NCBI GenBank assembly: GCA_000433535.1
Contig: FR892670.1
Location: 27,149-91,148, forward strand
Direction of reading: 5' to 3'
Length of the DNA: 64,000 nucleotides
Source: Dorea sp. CAG:317
GTDB taxonomy: Bacteria > Bacillota > Clostridia > Lachnospirales > Lachnospiraceae
Shown here: positions 26,228 through 35,205 of the stretch, in pieces
Position numbering within the stretch: position 1 is the stretch's first letter
How the letters are laid out: each line of letters begins with the position of its first letter
Notes under the pieces: generated by a model
The model's input: only the letters and a program-made list of their open reading frames with translations
Told to the model about the DNA's origin: nothing
Databases searched by the model: none
Position numbers and translations under genes: made by a program

Positions 26228-27271
26228 ATGGAAGAAAAACAGCATAAAAGGCGTGTGCGTTATTCGGGGACGCATCCGAGAACATATAAAGAAAAGTACA
26301 AAGAGCACCAGCCGGAAAAATACGCAGATACGATTTCAAAAGTGATTTCAAAGGGAAGTACGCCGGCGGGGATGCACATTTCTATTATGGTGAAGGAGAT
26401 TTTGGAGTTTCTTGCTATCAAGCCGGGAGAGACTGGACTTGATGCCACTCTCGGATATGGCGGTCATACGAAAGAAATGTTGAAATGTCTGAACGGAGAG
26501 GGACATATTTACGGACTGGATGTGGATCCGATTGAATCTGCAAAGACAAAAGAACGTCTGGAAAAACAGGGTTTTGGGAATGATATATTGACGGTAAAGC
26601 TGATGAATTTTAAAGACATTGACCAGGTGGCAGAAGAGGCGGGCAAGTTCGATTTTATTCTGGCGGATCTGGGTGTGTCTTCCATGCAGATCGACAATCC
26701 GGACCGTGGATTTTCTTATAAGGTGGAAGGACCTCTGGATCTTCGTTTGAATCCGCAGAATGGAATCAGTGCGGCAGAGCGGATCTGTAATATTTCCAGG
26801 GAAGAGCTGATGGGAATGCTGATTGAAAATGCGGATGAGCCTTATGCAGAGGAAATTGCCGATGCGGTGGTGACAAAGCAGAAACGGGGCGAGAAGATTG
26901 TTACGACCAAAGACCTTCAAAGAGTGATTGAGGAAGCATTGTCGTTTCTTCCGAAAGGGGAACAAAAAGAGGCGGTGAAAAAATCTTGTCAGAGAACTTT
27001 TCAGGCGCTTCGCATTGATGTAAATCAAGAATACGAAGTGTTGTATGAATTTTTAGAAAAGCTGCCGGGAGTGCTCGCTCCGGGCGGACGTGTGGCAATT
27101 TTGACGTTCCATTCAGGAGAAGATCGTCTGGTGAAGAAATCTTTCAAACGTTTCTTAAAAGAAGGCGAATATGCTGAGATTGCGAAAGACGTGATTCGTC
27201 CGTCGCAGGAAGAGTGTGTAAAGAATCCGCGCGCCCGTTCAACGAAACTGAGATGGGCGATTAAGGCATAA
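26228..27271 (+). CDS. rsmH: 16S rRNA (cytosine-N4) methyltransferase, RsmH type, with N-terminal extension
   Basis: A 347-residue SAM-dependent methyltransferase. The core starts near residue 49 at GMHISIMVKEILEFL and has the RsmH motifs DATLGYGGHT, GLDVDPIES, ADLGVSSMQID...RGFSY, PLDLRLNP, RTFQALRIDVNQE and ILTFHSGEDR; canonical enzymes read FHSLEDR. A basic extension of about 45 residues (EEKQHKRRVRYSG...) precedes it. A TTG three bases earlier is an alternative start. RsmH normally sits in the mraZ-fts cell-division cluster; here it stands with a Ca2+/Na+ exchanger. It is probably a second RsmH-type paralogue, so its exact rRNA target may differ. Confidence 0.87.
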   Translation: MEEKQHKRRVRYSGTHPRTYKEKYKEHQPEKYADTISKVISKGSTPAGMHISIMVKEILEFLAIKPGETGLDATLGYGGHTKEMLKCLNGEGHIYGLDVDPIESAKTKERLEKQGFGNDILTVKLMNFKDIDQVAEEAGKFDFILADLGVSSMQIDNPDRGFSYKVEGPLDLRLNPQNGISAAERICNISREELMGMLIENADEPYAEEIADAVVTKQKRGEKIVTTKDLQRVIEEALSFLPKGEQKEAVKKSCQRTFQALRIDVNQEYEVLYEFLEKLPGVLAPGGRVAILTFHSGEDRLVKKSFKRFLKEGEYAEIAKDVIRPSQEECVKNPRARSTKLRWAIKA

Positions 27272-27298
27272 AACATAGGAAGAGAATGAGGGAAAAAG

Positions 27299-28261
27299 AT
27301 GGATTATATATTACTGCTTTTAGGCTTTTTATTGTTGATCAAAGGAGCAGATGCATTTGTAGACGGAAGCTCCAGTGTGGCGAAGATTTTAAAAATACCG
27401 ACGATTATTATCGGGCTTACGGTAGTGGCTTTCGGGACAAGTATGCCGGAGTTTTCTGTCAGTCTGACGGCGGCTATGAAGGGAAGCAATGATCTGGCGG
27501 TAAGTAATGTGCTGGGGTCGAATATTTTTAACCTGCTGGTTGTACTTGGGGCATGCTCTTTGATTCAGCCGGTACAGGCAAAGAGCTCTCTATTAAAGAA
27601 AGAATTTCCATTTTCGATTTTTATTGCAGTTATTTTATTATTGCTGGATTCCGATTTCTCCATTTCCAAAGTCTTGGAAGGAGAAGGCACGTTTACACTT
27701 GGAAGATTAGGTGGAATTTTATTTCTGATTTTATTTGCAGTCTTTTTGTACGCGACAGTGAAAACGGCGCTTCGTTCCAGAGATGAGATGGTAGATGAAG
27801 AGGAATATAAGGTGATGAGTCCGGTAAAGAGCGCGCTTTATATTATCATCGGACTTGCCGGAATCATCTGGGGCGGCGATCTTGTTGTGAACAGCGCCTG
27901 CAGTATTGCAGAGACATTTGGATTAAGTCAGACATTTATCGGGCTTACGATTGTAGCAGTCGGAACTTCCCTGCCGGAGCTTGTGACATCTATGGTTGCT
28001 GCCGGAAAAGGAGAAAATGATCTGGCAGTGGGCAATGTAGTCGGATCGAATATTTTCAATATTCTGCTGATACTCGGAGCATCTGCGACCATCAAGCCAA
28101 TCGCTCTTGATATCACGGCAGTCTACGACACATTGATCTTAATCGTGGCAAGCCTGATCGTTTATCTCTGCGCACTCAGCAAACGGGAGATCAAAAAAGG
28201 CGAAGGAGCAATCTTCCTTCTGTGCTATCTCGTATTTTTTGTGTATGTATTGACGCGGTGA
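27299..28261 (+). CDS. calcium/sodium antiporter (CaCA family, YrbG-like)
   Basis: A 320-residue membrane protein with ten or so helices. The two alpha-repeats that bind the cation are nearly identical: GTSMPEFSVSLTAA with NVLGSNIFNLLVVLGA in the first half, and GTSLPELVTSMVAA with NVVGSNIFNILLILGA in the second. The middle linker is short and lacks regulatory domains. It starts 27 bp after rsmH and may be cotranscribed; the palindromic repeat 17 bp after its stop could end the transcript. Confidence 0.94.
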   Translation: MDYILLLLGFLLLIKGADAFVDGSSSVAKILKIPTIIIGLTVVAFGTSMPEFSVSLTAAMKGSNDLAVSNVLGSNIFNLLVVLGACSLIQPVQAKSSLLKKEFPFSIFIAVILLLLDSDFSISKVLEGEGTFTLGRLGGILFLILFAVFLYATVKTALRSRDEMVDEEEYKVMSPVKSALYIIIGLAGIIWGGDLVVNSACSIAETFGLSQTFIGLTIVAVGTSLPELVTSMVAAGKGENDLAVGNVVGSNIFNILLILGASATIKPIALDITAVYDTLILIVASLIVYLCALSKREIKKGEGAIFLLCYLVFFVYVLTR

Positions 28262-28278
28262 TTGATTTGGGACGTTAA

Positions 28279-28335
28279 TTTGGGACGTAGCAAAGTGCAA
28301 CTTTGCTACGTTCCAAACTGCGTTTCGGGGTGTCC
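28279..28335. repeat. palindromic intergenic repeat, copy A
   Basis: A 17-bp stem (28279-28295 with 28301-28317, one G-U) with the core GGGACGTAGC, followed by a tail ending GGGGTGTCC (28327-28335). A partial unit (TTTGGGACGT) lies just upstream at 28266-28275. The same element occurs at 37470, 42260 and 43592. Confidence 0.85.
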
Positions 28336-28546
28336 TTTTTTGCATTTTTGGAACTTTTCCCATATTTACAAGGCGGCTAAGAAGCTCTATAATATAGTTA
28401 CATTTATATTTTGGTTCTTAGAATTTTATCGAGGAATATTCTGATTCCAAATTCTAGAACAGATTCAAATGTCTATCCACAAATTCTGTGGACGTATCCA
28501 AGAAAGAGAAAAATTAATATAACAAAGGAGAAAGTGAGGAAATTGC

Positions 28547-29229
28547 ATGGGGAAAAGTAATGCGGCGGTGAAAAATTGGATTTCTGTAAAGGAGCGTTTT
28601 GCGGACTTTTACAATGGCACAGTGTTTGACGGAAGGCAGGTGGTGAGAGCGGAGGAACTTCACAGGTATCGGGATGTAATTATGCGTTGGAAAGGGAAAA
28701 TGGATCTGGTGATTCTGGCGTGCGAGAATCAAGAAAAAGTCCACTATGCCATGCCGGTAAGAAATAATTAAAAGCATTTATCCCCAATTACCCGATTAAT
28801 CTGGTGGATGTCGGAAGACTGGGGAGGTTGGATGGATTTCAAACAGATTTACAAGTGGTATTCGGAATGATAAAATATAAGGGAAGTAGATATAAAAAAG
28901 AAATACAAAGTTATGTAAATGAACATAGAGAATATTTTGGGTGCCTCAGCTGGGATGATTTTCTTGCCATCCGGGAAATGATGAACCTAAATAAAAAGAT
29001 GGAGAAACTATTAGAAAAGGAGAATAAGGAGGTTGTAGATATGTGTGGGTCATTAGATGCGTTATGCGAAGATTATAAAGAAGAAGGAAAAGTTGAAGGC
29101 TTTCAGCTCGCTGCGAAAATCTGTAAAGAATTGATGCGGTGTGTAAATATTACAGATGAAGAGCTGGCAAAGAAATACCACTGTACGAAAGAAGAAGTGG
29201 CGAATGCCAGAAAAATGTTTACAGAGTAG
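28547..29229 (+). pseudogene. internally deleted Rpn-family nuclease/transposase-like gene
   Basis: The first part (28547-28771) has the family's N-terminus: NWISVKERFADFYNG, MDLVILACENQEKVHYAMP. It stops, and the next part resumes in another frame (AFIPNYPINLVDVGRLG..., from about 28771) through VNEHREYFGCLSWDDF to the normal C-terminus EELAKKYHCTKEEVANARK. Compared with intact family members as I know them, about 100 residues are missing between HYAMP and IPNY. It was likely a PD-(D/E)XK recombination-promoting nuclease. The 8.2-8.7 kb copy retains part of the segment deleted here. Confidence 0.83.
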
Positions 29230-29239
29230 CAGGAGAATT

Positions 29240-29569
29240 ATGATTAATATGAAAGAGAAAAATGCATACGAGAAAATATATGATGTGATTCGTGGAATCC
29301 CGGAAGGAAAGGTAGCGTCTTACGGACAGGTTGCAGAGCTTGCCGGAAATCGCAGGTGGGTGCGAGTAGTGGGCTATGCCCTTCATGCACTCCCGCCCGG
29401 AAGTGATGTGCCTTGGCATCGGGTAGTAACGAAGGAAGGAAAATTATTTTCCTGCAAGGACGGAAGTGGCTGCAATATTCAAGCAACATTGTTGGAAAAA
29501 GAAGGGGTAAAACTTGCGGCTGGGAAGGTAGACATGGAGCAGTTCCAGTGGCGCAGGAGATTGCTGTAA
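29240..29569 (+). CDS. alkyltransferase-like (ATL/MGMT-fold) DNA-damage protein
   Basis: A 109-residue protein of the O6-alkylguanine-DNA alkyltransferase C-terminal fold. It has the helix-turn-helix segment VIRGIPEGKVASYGQVAELAG and the arginine-finger region RWVRVVGYALHALP. The active-site motif is PWHRV rather than PCHRV, so the acceptor cysteine is Trp. Such ATL proteins bind alkylated guanine without repairing it and hand the lesion to nucleotide excision repair. The ATG at 29240 follows AGGAG closely; an ATG at 29249 is possible. It follows the Rpn remnant by 10 bp. Confidence 0.9.
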   Translation: MINMKEKNAYEKIYDVIRGIPEGKVASYGQVAELAGNRRWVRVVGYALHALPPGSDVPWHRVVTKEGKLFSCKDGSGCNIQATLLEKEGVKLAAGKVDMEQFQWRRRLL

Positions 29570-29577
29570 GAAACAAA

Positions 29578-29655
29578 TTACCCCTGTATCACAATCGTCA
29601 CCGTAAAGGTATCATCGGTATAAGAGATGTCCATATCACCATTGTATTTTTCTAT
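29578..29655 (-). pseudogene. 3' remnant of a probable sensor histidine kinase gene
   Basis: On the minus strand, directly after the MATE stop, an open frame reads MDISYTDDTFTVTIVIQG and stops at 29578-29580. This looks like the last beta-strands of a GHKL-type ATPase domain. Nothing of the rest of the gene is present. It suggests a deletion that joined the MATE gene to the tail of a kinase gene. Confidence 0.35.
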
Positions 29656-30992
29656 TCTTTAAGCGCCTGCTTCCGCCTGTGGAAATAGTAAGGGATCAAG
29701 AGAAGTGCGGTAGCACCCCATGCCAGCGGGTAGCTGTAAAGCAGAGTTGATAATTCGCCGGTCATCGGTGTGACAAATAATATCCACGTAAGTCTCACTA
29801 GGAGTACGCCGCCAAGGGTGATCGTAGAAGGAATTAAAACATCTCCGATCCCGCGCAGTGCACCGGAGAATATTTCTACGAAGATAAAGATGACATAACT
29901 CGGTGTGATCAGTCGCAGCATATATACGCCAATATCAACTACAGCTTGATCTGTGGTGAAAATATGATACAGCGGGCGGCAGAAAATCATAAGAAATACA
30001 ATCAGACTGCCACATACGGTGAGCGCCATGGCAAGGCAAACGCGCACGCTTTTCTTTACCCGGTCGAATTTTCTTGCACCGAAATTCTGACCGGAAAATG
30101 TAGTAATCGCAATGCCGAATGATCCGCAGACTGTCCAGAAGATGGCGTCAAGTTTTCCGTAGGCAGCCCATGCAGCAGCCGTATCCGTTCCGAAGTTATT
30201 AATGACTGCCTGAATGATAATATTGGAAATGCTGTAGCCAAAGGACTGAATGCCGCCGGGCAGTCCGATCTTAAGTTCGGATTTTAGAAGCGCTCCATGA
30301 AAACGGATGGCTCGAAGTTCAAGCTTTAGAATTCCGTAGGACTTCATCAAAGAGCGGGTGACAAGTATGGCACTGACTCCCTGAGAGATCACCGTTGCAA
30401 TGGCAGCCCCTGCAATACCCATGTGAAATACAATGACAAATAAAATATCAAGTATTATATTAATAACGCAGCAGATCACAAGATAAATAAGCGGTCGCCG
30501 GGAATCACCAATCGCGCGCATGATCGAAGAACCCATATTATACGTCAGGGTAAAGATCATACCTAAAAAGTAGATTCTAAGATACAGAATAGAATCCGGT
30601 ATGACATCCGCAGGTGTCTTCAAAAGGTGCAGAAGAACAGGAGTAGAAAACCAGCCAATGACGGAGATTAAAATACTTACTGTGATAGAAAAGGCATATG
30701 CAGTGTGAAGTCCTTTGCTCAATTGTTTCAAGTTTTTCGCCCCGTAAAATTGGGAAATGATGACAGTGGCTCCCGCAGATAATCCGGTGAAAAATCCAAT
30801 GACAAAGTTTGTCAGCACTGCCGCAGATCCGCCTACACTTGCAAGAGCCTGCTTCCCGACAAAGCGTCCGACGATGATCGCATCTACCGTATTGTACAAT
30901 TGTTGAAATAAGGTTCCCACCATAATGGGAAAGAAGAAAATAAGTAACTGCTTCCAGATAACGCCTTCTGTGATCTGGTTCTTTTTATCCAT
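29652..30992 (-). CDS. MATE-family efflux transporter
   Basis: A 446-residue, twelve-helix transporter of the NorM/DinF-type MATE family common in Clostridia. I chose the ATG at 30992 (MDKKNQITEGVIWKQLLIFF), with AAGGGGGA upstream on the minus strand; an earlier Met at 31019 lacks this. Typical segments are FPIMVGTLFQQLYNTVDAIIVGRFVG in the first helix region and ISQFYGAKNLKQLSKG in the first loop. It exports drugs or metabolites with Na+/H+. No regulator is adjacent, and an ABC-F gene lies upstream on the same strand. Confidence 0.93.
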   Translation of the reverse strand: MDKKNQITEGVIWKQLLIFFFPIMVGTLFQQLYNTVDAIIVGRFVGKQALASVGGSAAVLTNFVIGFFTGLSAGATVIISQFYGAKNLKQLSKGLHTAYAFSITVSILISVIGWFSTPVLLHLLKTPADVIPDSILYLRIYFLGMIFTLTYNMGSSIMRAIGDSRRPLIYLVICCVINIILDILFVIVFHMGIAGAAIATVISQGVSAILVTRSLMKSYGILKLELRAIRFHGALLKSELKIGLPGGIQSFGYSISNIIIQAVINNFGTDTAAAWAAYGKLDAIFWTVCGSFGIAITTFSGQNFGARKFDRVKKSVRVCLAMALTVCGSLIVFLMIFCRPLYHIFTTDQAVVDIGVYMLRLITPSYVIFIFVEIFSGALRGIGDVLIPSTITLGGVLLVRLTWILFVTPMTGELSTLLYSYPLAWGATALLLIPYYFHRRKQALKE

Positions 30993-31048
30993 GACAAGTC
31001 CCCCTTTCCTGTCATACAAATCAGAGACAGCAACGTCTCTCTACATAA

Positions 31049-32605
31049 TTACACAATTCTTGTTGTCCATTTCGAACAATCCCATACTTCATTTACTACA
31101 TCCTGATAAAATTCAGGCTCATGACATATAAGAAGCAGTGTTCCGCGATATTCCTGCAAAGATTTTTTGAGAGCATCCTTTGCATCGGCATCCAGATGAT
31201 TGGTAGGCTCATCCAGCAAAAGAACGTTGGTCTCCCGGTTGATGATTTTGCAGAGACGCACCTTCGCCTGCTCACCTCCGCTCAGAACACGAACCTGACT
31301 TTCAATATGCTTTGTAGTAAGTCCGCATTTTGCAAGTGCAGAACGTACTTCATACTGGTTAAAGGATGGGAATTCCTGCCAGATTTCTTCGATACAGGTT
31401 GTCTTATTCTGATAATCTCCTTCCTGTTCAAAGTATCCGGGCAGAATATTTTCGCCGGTCTCGCATTTTCCGGATAAGGGCGGTACGATTCCGAGAAGAC
31501 TCTTGATCAGCGTAGTCTTTCCGATTCCGTTTGCTCCGGTAAATGCAATTTTGGAACCTCGTTCAATGGCAAAATTTAACGGACTGGACAGAGGTTCCTC
31601 ATATCCGATGACAAAATCCTTCACTTCAAAAATATATTTTCCCGGAGTCCGTCCCTGACGGAAATGAAATTCCGGCTTTGGACGTTCGGCGGCAAGCTCA
31701 ATGACATCCATTTTGTCCAGCTTTTTCTGACGGGACATAGCCATATTTCTTGTGGATACGCGGGCTTTGTTGCGGGCAACAAAGTCTTTGAGCTGGCTGA
31801 TTTCCTGCTGCTGACGTTTATAGGCAGCTTCCAGCTGCGCTTTTTTTACTTCGTAGACCTTCTGAAAATCATCATAATTTCCGACATAACGGGTGAGCTC
31901 CTGATTTTCCACATGGTAAATAATATTTACAACATCATTTAAAAATGGAATGTCGTGAGAGATTAAAACAAATGCGTTCTCATATTCTGTAAGGTAGCGT
32001 TTCAGCCAGCTGATATGTTCTTCATCCAGATAGTTTGTAGGCTCGTCCAGAAGAAGAATGTCCGGTTTCTGGAGAAGAAGCTTTCCGAGTAGGATACGGG
32101 TGCGCTGTCCGCCGCTTAAATCCGTGACATCCTTATCAAGTCCGATATCGGTAAGTCCGAAAGCACGCGCAATCTCATCGACTTTGGAATCAATGAGGTA
32201 AAAATCACGCAGAGTCAGTGTATCCTGAATGACACCTAATTCTTCCATCAGAGCATTCATAGTGTCTTCATCGGCATCACAGAGCTGTTCACATATGGTG
32301 TTCATGCGAATTTCCATTTCAAAGAGATCAGCAAATGCAGATTTTAATACATCACGGATCGACAAGCCTTTTTCCAGAACAGTGTGTTGGTCAAGGTATC
32401 CGATATTTATATTTTTTGCCCATTCAATTTTTCCTTCATCAGGACGCTGGGCTCCTGTAATAATGTTAAAAAATGTGGACTTTCCTTCGCCGTTTGCACC
32501 GACAAGACCGATGTGTTCCCCCTTCAACATGCGGAAAGATACGTCCTGAAAAATGGCACGGTCTCCAAAACCGTGGGAGAGATGTTCAACTGTTAAAATA
32601 CTCAT
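31049..32605 (-). CDS. ABC-F family ribosome-associated ATPase
   Basis: A 518-residue soluble protein with two ABC domains and no membrane segments. Domain 1 has Walker A GANGEGKST, signature LSGGQRTR and Walker B DILLLDEPTN; domain 2 has GANGIGKTT, LSGGEQAK and VLLLDEPTN. Between them lies the charged P-site tRNA-interaction linker (about 240-310). The H-loop of the second domain reads LLICHEPEF. ABC-F proteins act on the ribosome to rescue stalls or confer antibiotic resistance. This one lacks features specific enough to name Vga, Lsa or EttA. Confidence 0.92.
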   Translation of the reverse strand: MSILTVEHLSHGFGDRAIFQDVSFRMLKGEHIGLVGANGEGKSTFFNIITGAQRPDEGKIEWAKNINIGYLDQHTVLEKGLSIRDVLKSAFADLFEMEIRMNTICEQLCDADEDTMNALMEELGVIQDTLTLRDFYLIDSKVDEIARAFGLTDIGLDKDVTDLSGGQRTRILLGKLLLQKPDILLLDEPTNYLDEEHISWLKRYLTEYENAFVLISHDIPFLNDVVNIIYHVENQELTRYVGNYDDFQKVYEVKKAQLEAAYKRQQQEISQLKDFVARNKARVSTRNMAMSRQKKLDKMDVIELAAERPKPEFHFRQGRTPGKYIFEVKDFVIGYEEPLSSPLNFAIERGSKIAFTGANGIGKTTLIKSLLGIVPPLSGKCETGENILPGYFEQEGDYQNKTTCIEEIWQEFPSFNQYEVRSALAKCGLTTKHIESQVRVLSGGEQAKVRLCKIINRETNVLLLDEPTNHLDADAKDALKKSLQEYRGTLLLICHEPEFYQDVVNEVWDCSKWTTRIV

Positions 32606-32776
32606 AGAAAATAAACCTTTCTCTTCTTTTTTTCTTTCTCAGCATCTGCTGAATAAATCTATAATAATCTTACAATAAATTGCTTTATAAGGCAATCTTT
32701 GCTAGAATAGAAGTATTATGTTTGAAGTAATATTTTGCATAGAATACAAAAAAGTGTCGGGAAAGGAATAAGGCAT

Positions 32777-33358
32777 ATGAAGAAGTATGAAGAAGAACAT
32801 TACAGATATGAAAAAATAAAAGATTGTATTTATCCGTGGGTCAAAGAGGAACTTCGTGATTCCAAGGCGTTAAATGGTAAGAATATATCAGAAAAGGACA
32901 CACCGGTCATTGCGTTTGCCGGCGATCTTAAAATTATATTTGCCATAAAAAGAAGCGAAGAAAGTTACGAGATTTTGAAGGACAATATGCTTCCGCCGGA
33001 GATCGATGCGGAAACGTTATATCATACGGCGTGCGAAAATCTGGTGCGGGATGTAGAATTTGTAATCGGAAATACATGGTATGGTGGTTTTGGCATTATT
33101 GCGGATGGAATCCATGAAGCAAGCGCGCTTTGCTTCAAGCATATCTGGCAGGTGTGTGTAGATAAGCTGAAGGACGATCTTCTCATTGCAGTTCCTTCCA
33201 AAGAGACGGTCTTATTCGTTCCGGCATCCAACGAAGAAGCTGTAAAAAAATTAAAAGAAGATGCGGTAAACGGTTACCATGCAGGAACAGATGCAATCAG
33301 TCAGTCATTATTCCTGTTTTCGAAGGACAGAAAGGAACTGGTCGTTTATGAAGCATAA
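32777..33358 (+). CDS. DUF1444 (YtpQ-like) protein
   Basis: A 193-residue soluble protein of unknown function. I chose the ATG at 32777 (MKKYEEEHYRYEKIK), since it has AAGGAATAAGG just before it. The features are a conserved DLKIIFAIKRSEESYEIL strand-helix, ENLVRDVEFVIGNTWYGG and LLIAVPSKETVLFVPASNEEAV near the C-terminus. This is the pattern I associate with DUF1444/YtpQ-like proteins. It overlaps the Cof-type phosphatase gene by 11 bp and heads a three-gene run with uppP. Confidence 0.6.
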   Translation: MKKYEEEHYRYEKIKDCIYPWVKEELRDSKALNGKNISEKDTPVIAFAGDLKIIFAIKRSEESYEILKDNMLPPEIDAETLYHTACENLVRDVEFVIGNTWYGGFGIIADGIHEASALCFKHIWQVCVDKLKDDLLIAVPSKETVLFVPASNEEAVKKLKEDAVNGYHAGTDAISQSLFLFSKDRKELVVYEA

Positions 33359-34190
33359 GATAAAAATGATAGGGTTCGATCTGGACGGAACACTTCTGAC
33401 GGATCAAAAGGAACTTGGAGAGTATACAGTACAGATATTAAAAAGGGCTGTGGAAGAAGGAATTGTAATTCTTCCGATCACCGGACGTCCCTTGTGTGGA
33501 CTTCCCGAAGAGGTGACAGGGCTTACCGGACTTCGCTATGCGATCACTGCGAACGGGGCAAGAATTCTGGATCTTAAGAATGCAGCTGTTTTAAAGGAAC
33601 AGCTGGTAAGCGTAGAGACGGCAGAAAAGATTTTAGACATTTTGGGAAACTATGACTCTCTTCGTGAAATTTATTATGATGGCACAGGATATGCAGAGCG
33701 AGAAAAGCTTGAGCAGATCGACCATTTCTTTGAAGAAGGACCAATGGCAGAATATGTCCGTTCGACCAGACAGCCGGTGGAGAATCTGATGGATAAATTC
33801 CGGAAGGAGAGCCGGGAAGTGGATAAAGTGCAGGGAGTATTTGCCGATCTTGGAGAGCGGGAAGCGGCGCTTGATGAAATCAGGAAGCTGGAGGGAGTTA
33901 CAATTACCGGAGCGCTCCATAATAATATCGAGGTAAATGCAGCCGGAGTGGATAAAGGAAATGCATTGTTGTGGCTTGCACAATATCTCGGCATTGCGCC
34001 GGAGGAGACAATGGCGTTCGGAGATGGCAATAACGATATTACGCTGCTTGAAAAGGCGGGTACAGGTGTTGCTATGAAAAATGGAATAGAAGAAGTGAAG
34101 CATGCAGCGGACAGGATTACCGAGAAGACAAATGACGAGGAAGGCGCTGCGAAGTTTATAGAAACTTATGTGTTAAAGAAGGGAGAATAA
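33348..34190 (+). CDS. Cof-type HAD sugar-phosphate phosphatase
   Basis: A 280-residue haloacid-dehalogenase hydrolase of the Cof (type IIB cap) family. Motif I is GFDLDGTLLT; motif II is LPITGRP; motif III Lys is in NAAGVDKGNAL; motif IV is AFGDGNNDITLL. These enzymes act on sugar phosphates, flavin or pyridoxal phosphates; the substrate is not predictable. The ATG at 33348 lies inside the end of the DUF1444 gene. The stop is one base before uppP, so translation is likely coupled. Confidence 0.92.
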   Translation: MKHKIKMIGFDLDGTLLTDQKELGEYTVQILKRAVEEGIVILPITGRPLCGLPEEVTGLTGLRYAITANGARILDLKNAAVLKEQLVSVETAEKILDILGNYDSLREIYYDGTGYAEREKLEQIDHFFEEGPMAEYVRSTRQPVENLMDKFRKESREVDKVQGVFADLGEREAALDEIRKLEGVTITGALHNNIEVNAAGVDKGNALLWLAQYLGIAPEETMAFGDGNNDITLLEKAGTGVAMKNGIEEVKHAADRITEKTNDEEGAAKFIETYVLKKGE

Positions 34191-34191
34191 C

Positions 34192-35019
34192 ATGTTAGAT
34201 GCATTAAAAGTAATCATTCTTGGAATTGTTGAAGGAATTACCGAGTGGCTTCCGGTGAGCAGTACCGGTCATCTTATTCTGGTTGGAGATCTGTTGGCGC
34301 CGGGACTTAGCGATGAATTTATGGAAATGTTCAATGTAGTAATTCAGCTTGGAGCGATCATGGCGGTAGTTGTCTTGTATTTTCATAAGCTGAATCCGTT
34401 TTCGCCGAAGAAGACAAAGAAGCAGAAGCTTCTTACATGGCAGATGTGGATTAAAGTAGCTATCGCATCGGTTCCGGCTGCGATTGTCGGGCTGCTGTTT
34501 AATGATATTCTTGATAAAATATTTTACAAGCCATTTCCGGTGGCTGTGATGCTGATCGTCTACGGTGTTCTGTTTATCGTGATTGAGAACCGCAATGCCG
34601 GACGCAGACCATCCGTAAATAAAATTGCAGATTTGTCTATGTCTATGCTTCTGTGGATTGGATTTTTCCAGATGTTGGCATTGATTCCGGGTACATCCAG
34701 ATCCGGTGCAACTATTGTGGGAGCTCTGATCATCGGCGTGTCCAGAGAAATTGCGGCAGAGTTTACATTTTTTTTGGCAATTCCGGTGATGTTTGGAGCA
34801 AGCTTATTAAAGCTGATTAAATTCGGCTTTGCATTTACGGCAGGAGAATTCGGATATCTTATGCTTGGTTGTGTGGTCTCTTTTGCAGTATCGATTTTCG
34901 CGATCAAGTTCCTCATGAGCTATATTAAGAAGAACGATTTTAAAGTATTCGGATATTATCGTATCGTATTAGGTGGATTGATTGTTGTCGTATCTCTTGT
35001 ACAGATGGTTCTTGCGTAA
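34192..35019 (+). CDS. uppP: undecaprenyl-diphosphate phosphatase
   Basis: A 275-residue membrane enzyme that recycles undecaprenyl pyrophosphate to the phosphate carrier for cell-wall synthesis, also giving bacitracin tolerance. The two catalytic signatures are clear: EGITEWLPVSSTGHL (14-28) and IPGTSRSGATIV (about 163-174). It starts one base after the Cof-phosphatase stop, with GGGAG overlapping that end. Confidence 0.96.
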   Translation: MLDALKVIILGIVEGITEWLPVSSTGHLILVGDLLAPGLSDEFMEMFNVVIQLGAIMAVVVLYFHKLNPFSPKKTKKQKLLTWQMWIKVAIASVPAAIVGLLFNDILDKIFYKPFPVAVMLIVYGVLFIVIENRNAGRRPSVNKIADLSMSMLLWIGFFQMLALIPGTSRSGATIVGALIIGVSREIAAEFTFFLAIPVMFGASLLKLIKFGFAFTAGEFGYLMLGCVVSFAVSIFAIKFLMSYIKKNDFKVFGYYRIVLGGLIVVVSLVQMVLA

Positions 35020-35107
35020 ATCTTGTATAGAAAATGTATAAAAATGTAAGAAAAAGCATGGGATTGCATAAAATTTCAAAAAATAATAATTTTTTGCATA
35101 AAAACAC

Positions 35108-35135
35108 TTGATTTTTACAAAAAACGTGCTAGAAT
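35108..35135 (+). promoter_or_regulatory. promoter of the amino-acid importer operon
   Basis: TTGATT (35108-35113), 16-bp spacer, TAGAAT (35130-35135) with an upstream TGC giving an extended -10. It lies 71 bp before the binding-protein start. Confidence 0.6.
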
Positions 35136-35205
35136 ATGATTCATACTTGAATTTTTATACAAGAGAAAATAAAAATCGGTAAGAGATATATAGGAGGTAG
35201 AAGTT

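Noticed and set aside
35136..35205. T-box or amino-acid riboswitch before the amino-acid importer
   Set aside because: The 70-nt leader is too short, with no T-box sequence or terminator; only a 4-bp CTTG/CAAG stem is present.
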